NCBI RefSeq assembly: GCF_947241125.1
Contig: NZ_OX365700.1
Coordinates: 2,078,001 to 2,142,000, forward strand
DNA length: 64,000 nucleotides
Source of the DNA: Nitrospira tepida
Lineage (GTDB): Bacteria; Nitrospirota; Nitrospiria; Nitrospirales; Nitrospiraceae
Direction: 5' to 3'
Numbering within the stretch: position 1 is the first letter of the stretch; each line of letters opens with the position of its first letter. This document shows, piece after piece, positions 60,290 through 64,000 of the stretch. The notes under the pieces are model-generated. The model was given only the letters and a program-made list of their open reading frames with translations, searched no databases and was not told the origin of the DNA. The position numbers and the translations under genes are program-made.

Positions 60290-62818
60290 CGGCTTAGAGA
60301 AAAAGGATTCGACCGTTCCACGGTCAAGAGACGCAGTCTTAATGGCGGTTCTGAATTCGCCGTGAACTGATCCATATTCCTTGCCGGCAAACTGTGCGCG
60401 AAGATTAGGAAGTTCGGAAGCAACTCGGTTACCTTCCTTAACAATATCTTCAATTACCGCATGAAACAGCCCTTCAATAAAAGGTTCCGCGATGGCATCC
60501 GGATAAACATCTGAAACGACTATTGGTCTAATGGGAATATCTTTTGCTTCCGCTATATTGGCAAGAACCCATTCTGGATGGCCCTTCGCCTGCTGAACAT
60601 CCCGTTTTGACAAAGCACCATCTGGCTTCTTGTCAGACTTATTTTCAATGGCATAACAACAGTCATGAAACAACCAGACAACATCCGGAACGCCATCTTC
60701 AGTGCGACGAAATACTTTGGCGCCAAAACACTCACCTAATCTTTCTAAGCCAATATTGAATTGGGTCGGGTCGTCAGGTTTGCTTAGCCCCTCCAGCATT
60801 TCATCAAGTTTTCCACTAAAGCGAGGACCTTGCCATCCCCACTTTTCGAAAATATTCCATATAGATTCCGCTCTAATATCATCGATGTCGGACGGATCCA
60901 CCGATGTAGCTCTGCTACGTGCACGCAAAAGGTGATCCATGAAACCCGAATTTATCCGCGTTGCTCGTGCTCGTTTTAGGCAATCAATTTCGCTTACCGT
61001 ATCGCCGAGGTGAAAAGCTGCAATACTCGCAAGGTACCACCACCAGGCTCTATAGCCTGATAGTTCATGATCGTTGGTGCGATCGGCCTGTTCACGGGCG
61101 GTGAGAAGGGCGTGTGTGAAATCGCTGTCCCAAAGTGACCTTAGATAATTGACCTCCGCTATAGCACCTTGGCTGTAAGGATCATCTCTCTCTTCATGGC
61201 CTTCGATCGTTATATCTTCTAAACTTTCATTCGCTTGCTTTCGATAGTCTGAGTCCATTAGTAGCCCAATAATCATGTCGCTCAGTTGATGGCGATGTTC
61301 TTTCGCCACGTCGCTTTGTTCCATACCCCATGTTAGTTCTCTCTGAATTTCCTCAGGGAAGCCCTGGACAAGTGCCGGCGTAGTCAAAGCATTGAGTAGG
61401 CTTTGGCCCAACATAATGACAACCGCAAAATCCGTTGCGTCTCTTGTGCATCGCCCCATTCCCTGAATAAGCCTTGTCCTTTCCCGCCGTCGCAGCAAGG
61501 GACCCATTTTCCAGTGGTCGCGCATATGACGTTCAAGAGCATCTATAGCAGCCGCTGTTTCCGAGATAATTAGTAAACGACAGGTGTCACCCGGCAAATC
61601 TATGCCATCGTATCGGCCAGCAAGACACAATATTCCGCAAACACTATTGGTGAAGGGTTCAAGCGACTCTTCAATATCCGCTGCGCTAAACTTAGAAGGC
61701 TGTGGCTTCATGCCACCCGAGATCCGAGTGAACGTTCTGTCCGCGGTTAGAAAAGATGGAGCCAGTAAAAGGGCCCGACGAGGTGCTATGGCCTTCCAAA
61801 CCTTGGCTATGAGATCGGAACATTCTTGTTCTGAATGACATATTCCTGGTACGAATACATATCTTTTTCCCCACTCAGCGTGCCTTGCTCTAATCGGTTT
61901 TATGGATGTGATGCCATAACTTCTCTGTAGATCGCCTTCGCCTCCCAAAGTCGCGGACATATAGATTCTCTGCTTGGTGTTAGCAAAAGGGGCATGCGTA
62001 TGGGTTGGAGGGATTACAGGTCTGAAAACAATCTCTCTGGTCGACACTAAACAAAGGCAGGCTTGGATTTGGTTTCGAATTAGACCCCATGGAAAATAAA
62101 TTTCCGCGTCTCTTTCACGATCGAAAATAGCTGTAATAGCTGGCACGACTCCAGAAGAAGCATGTACATCGGCTAATTCGACCACCTCAAATTCATCTTC
62201 GTCCGTCACTACCCGAAATTGTGCATCGGTAAGAGAAGGCCTGATTGCAGTCAAAACCTCTGAGTAAAGTCGGCGCGGCGCGTCCTTGCGAACCCTAACG
62301 GTCCACATTCCGCTCACAAATGACTCTGCACCATGTGCATCATCGAAGATGAGGACATCAGACTCTTGTATGACTGGATTGACATTGAACAGGTTGGAGT
62401 ATGTGGATACTGCGACTGCTTTTGCTAAACTATATTTCCCTACTTCAGCCGGATGGCGGCTGTCTTTGTTCCCGGTAAGATCTGCACACTCAATTCCAAG
62501 ATTTTGCGCCTCTCGCATAACTTGTTTGGCAAGTTGATTCGTCAATACAAGATAGGCCACTTTTTCGCCGGATCGACGTCGACGCCACTCTGCTATAAGT
62601 AAACCAACGGCCGTTTTCCCAGTTCCTGTGGGCAGTTCGAGAGCGATATCCCTGTCCGCGCAATCTTTATACTCTCTTAGAACATCGGCCTGGGGAACCC
62701 TGAGATATCCGTGACTACCAGCACGATTTGGTAGCTTCGAGAACAATTCCTCCGGTGAGGAATAGTTAACGGCCGCTTTGGGCTTACGAAATTCTGGTCG
62801 GTTCCCTGTGTCGCTCAT
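60272..62818 (-). CDS. DEAD-type helicase fused to a PD-(D/E)XK-like nuclease
   Basis: An 848-residue protein. The SF2 helicase part has Walker A LELPTGTGKTAVGLL (PTGTGKT 63-69), motif II VLIFDDAHG (DDAH, 159-162), KQRIYMSATLGG (motif III) and RTRLIQGMGRCTRDATDFAV (motif VI, XPD/DinG-like). Residues about 700-730 contain VPDVVW...AIENKS (D712, E725, K727), the core of a PD-(D/E)XK nuclease. The locus is visibly AT-richer than the rest and lies in opposite orientation, so it was probably acquired separately. Helicase-nuclease fusions of this type are common in anti-phage loci; the role here is inferred. Confidence 0.75.
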   Translation of the reverse strand: MSDTGNRPEFRKPKAAVNYSSPEELFSKLPNRAGSHGYLRVPQADVLREYKDCADRDIALELPTGTGKTAVGLLIAEWRRRRSGEKVAYLVLTNQLAKQVMREAQNLGIECADLTGNKDSRHPAEVGKYSLAKAVAVSTYSNLFNVNPVIQESDVLIFDDAHGAESFVSGMWTVRVRKDAPRRLYSEVLTAIRPSLTDAQFRVVTDEDEFEVVELADVHASSGVVPAITAIFDRERDAEIYFPWGLIRNQIQACLCLVSTREIVFRPVIPPTHTHAPFANTKQRIYMSATLGGEGDLQRSYGITSIKPIRARHAEWGKRYVFVPGICHSEQECSDLIAKVWKAIAPRRALLLAPSFLTADRTFTRISGGMKPQPSKFSAADIEESLEPFTNSVCGILCLAGRYDGIDLPGDTCRLLIISETAAAIDALERHMRDHWKMGPLLRRRERTRLIQGMGRCTRDATDFAVVIMLGQSLLNALTTPALVQGFPEEIQRELTWGMEQSDVAKEHRHQLSDMIIGLLMDSDYRKQANESLEDITIEGHEERDDPYSQGAIAEVNYLRSLWDSDFTHALLTAREQADRTNDHELSGYRAWWWYLASIAAFHLGDTVSEIDCLKRARATRINSGFMDHLLRARSRATSVDPSDIDDIRAESIWNIFEKWGWQGPRFSGKLDEMLEGLSKPDDPTQFNIGLERLGECFGAKVFRRTEDGVPDVVWLFHDCCYAIENKSDKKPDGALSKRDVQQAKGHPEWVLANIAEAKDIPIRPIVVSDVYPDAIAEPFIEGLFHAVIEDIVKEGNRVASELPNLRAQFAGKEYGSVHGEFRTAIKTASLDRGTVESFFSKPLRMKS

Positions 62819-63362
62819 ATTTTCCTGCTTGTCGTGTGGGCTGTGATAGCGGCTCAGCAGAATACCGTTTTCGCTTTAGCATGTCACCATGATATCTCAG
62901 AACCGACACTGCGGAGGTTTGTTCAGGTGATAGTCCAACCAAGCCGCGGGTCGCCGGTCCACCGACCATCAGCGAAGCGTTGCTTTTTCCTCTACCTCTC
63001 GGAAGACGGTAAAGGTCTCAACTTTGTCCATTCCGAAATAGGTCACGGTTGAACGTCTATCTAGCCTTGCTATCCCTAAGTCTCGCGGTCCAGCAGATAA
63101 AAGGTCACAGGGACGCATTCCTAAGCCGCTGTTCCTACATTTAACCTGTCCCCCAACCATCTGATTTGGGGACCGCGATCCTTTAGACACGGCTCTCAAT
63201 CTATCGACAATCGCGGTGCCGGCAAATGGGGTCTGCGGACTAGCGATCCATAGGGTTTATGAACCTGAAAAAATCGTGTGTGAGTGTCCTGGGTTCTGGG
63301 ATATGTTCAGACGGCGTCGAATCTGCGGGCCAAGGCGAGCAATGTGTGGACGTACCTCCCAG
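62819..63362. other. intergenic region between helicase and partition genes
   Basis: 544 bp with no supported gene. GTCCCC (63148-63153) and GGGGAC (63168-63173) form a small hairpin. The short frames on both strands lack ribosome sites. No iteron-like direct repeats that would mark a centromere or replication origin were recognised here. Confidence 0.4.
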
Positions 63363-63686
63363 CTACGATGCCGACCTTGTCGATGCGAAGGCTTGGTTGA
63401 TAAGGGATTGAATCTCGTTGGTGGCAGGGATTGGCCTCTGCGGTTTGGATGCTCGGAGGGTCCGCTCCGAAACCCGCCGCTGGATCTGTCGGGGCTTGCG
63501 AACTCCGCGACGGCCTTTCATTCTGCCCCAGTCTGCGAGCTGTTTTCTTAGGATGCTTTTGACGATATGACCCCGTTTTCGCGTGGGCAGGGACCATATC
63601 CACCGCCGGAGCGCAACGTCGGACGGATCTTCTTCGTTGAAATAGAGCCGGTAGATGCGATGCCCCTTCCCCGGCTCATTTCTCAT
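63363..63686 (-). CDS. ParR/StbB-like partition adaptor protein
   Basis: A 107-residue basic protein. The N-terminal half (RIYRLYFNEEDPSDVALRRW, RKRGHIVKSILRKQLADWG) has the strand-helix-helix pattern of ribbon-helix-helix DNA-binding proteins. The tail is Arg-rich. The ATG overlaps the stop of the upstream actin-like ATPase gene by 4 bp, as for ParR behind ParM. ParR binds the centromere and couples it to ParM filaments. The assignment depends largely on this gene order. Confidence 0.55.
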   Translation of the reverse strand: MRNEPGKGHRIYRLYFNEEDPSDVALRRWIWSLPTRKRGHIVKSILRKQLADWGRMKGRRGVRKPRQIQRRVSERTLRASKPQRPIPATNEIQSLINQAFASTRSAS

Positions 63687-64000
63687 ATGGTCCCTCCCAC
63701 ACGAAGCATATCTTCATCTTGAATTGCTTCCTCTTGGCGATCCCGCTCGGACTCTGGATGATGGACTGCATTGTTCGTGACCGGTCGTTGATAGACCCAC
63801 CGGCCGAAGTGCAGATACCCGCAGGCGTTCGCGTATTGCGAGTCTCTGAGAAATTCCACTTTCTCTCGGAATCCGGAAAGATAAGGCTTGAGGATCAATG
63901 CGCCTCCGCCGCAGAAAATGACGCGGTCAAAGGACGGAGCGCCTGGTCCCCAGAGTCTGGTCATTTCGCCGAGGATGCGTTCGGCAAATGGTTTGAGAAG
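63683..64000 (-). CDS. ParM/StbA-like actin-type ATPase, C-terminal part (runs off window)
   Basis: The frame is open to the window edge, entering as LLKPFAERILGEMTRLWG and continuing FDRVIFCGGGALILKPYLSG, then DSQYANACGYLHFGRWV. The GGGA loop and the later 'ANACGYL' are the phosphate-2/adenosine region and end segment of ParM/StbA-like actins. It forms dynamic filaments that separate plasmid copies. A C-terminal acidic tail follows. This is the clearest sign in the window that the element is a plasmid or has a plasmid-like phase. Confidence 0.75.
   Translation of the reverse strand, partial: LLKPFAERILGEMTRLWGPGAPSFDRVIFCGGGALILKPYLSGFREKVEFLRDSQYANACGYLHFGRWVYQRPVTNNAVHHPESERDRQEEAIQDEDMLRVGGTI

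Noticed and set aside
63216-63551. 111-residue plus-strand frame near the right end.
   Set aside because: It is antisense to the ParR-like gene, lacks a ribosome site and shows no family pattern.
1-64000. tRNA, rRNA, riboswitch, replication initiator, origin of transfer, TraD and relaxase genes.
   Set aside because: I looked for these and found no convincing candidate. They may lie outside the window.

Overview
The window reads as part of a conjugative plasmid, or a plasmid-like integrative element, of a Gram-negative (diderm), fairly GC-rich bacterium. It carries an almost complete F-type (MPF-F) conjugation apparatus with lipoproteins, signal peptides and an outer-membrane TraN. At the right edge lie the 3' end of a ParM/StbA-like actin ATPase gene and a ParR-like gene, which point to plasmid partition. 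A cytochrome P460 cargo gene fits a nitrogen-cycling host such as Nitrospira or a betaproteobacterium, but the sequence does not fix the taxon. No rRNA, tRNA or chromosomal housekeeping gene was seen.

Layout. 1-4300: a leftward block of element-maintenance genes (sigma-region-2-like protein, an unrecognised HTH-like protein, ParB-like coiled-coil protein, MarR-like regulator, hypothetical). 4.3-6.5 kb: an AT-rich control region, an XRE regulator and a VapBC toxin-antitoxin pair. 6.6-12.2 kb: a recombination/replication block with a phage-RDF-like protein, a Cas4-like PD-(D/E)XK nuclease and a RecD2-type helicase. 12.2-14.1 kb: an AbiEi/AbiEii toxin-antitoxin cassette followed by a decayed second copy of the recD2 3' end.

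14.2-25.3 kb: transfer operon, part 1 (pilin-like TraA, TraL, TraE, TraK, TraB, DsbC-like, TraV, TraC, a TraF/TrhF-type S26 peptidase, a TrbC-TraW fusion, TraU). 25.3-40.5 kb: a foreign recombination module lies between traU and traF. It encodes a tyrosine recombinase, an XRE protein and a zinc-ribbon protein with a degenerate recombinase domain. The recombinase gene is itself split by an 11.6-kb array of three IS21-family copies alternating with two identical copies of a Crp/Fnr-regulator plus cytochrome-P460 cargo. A 6-bp target duplication (GGCACG) flanks the whole array.

40.9-47.8 kb: transfer operon, part 2 (TraF, TraH, a very long TraG). 48.1-48.9 kb: a lone integron-like gene cassette (TIGR02391/Ymh family) with an attC-like site. 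49-51.4 kb: two related LpoB/CsgG-like envelope proteins read leftwards. 51.6-60.1 kb: a rightward block that mixes transfer genes (TraN, lytic transglycosylase, membrane proteins) with a NusA-like KH protein, a NusG-like protein, a YbjQ-like protein, a coiled-coil lipoprotein and an HD-domain protein. 60.3-62.8 kb: an AT-richer DEAD-type helicase-nuclease fusion, probably defensive. 63.4-64 kb: ParMR-like partition genes.

The most unusual points are the co-occurrence of NusA-like, NusG-like and sigma-like proteins on one mobile element, the three-gene recombinase/XRE/zinc-ribbon module, and the tandem IS21-P460 amplification that inactivated that module's recombinase.
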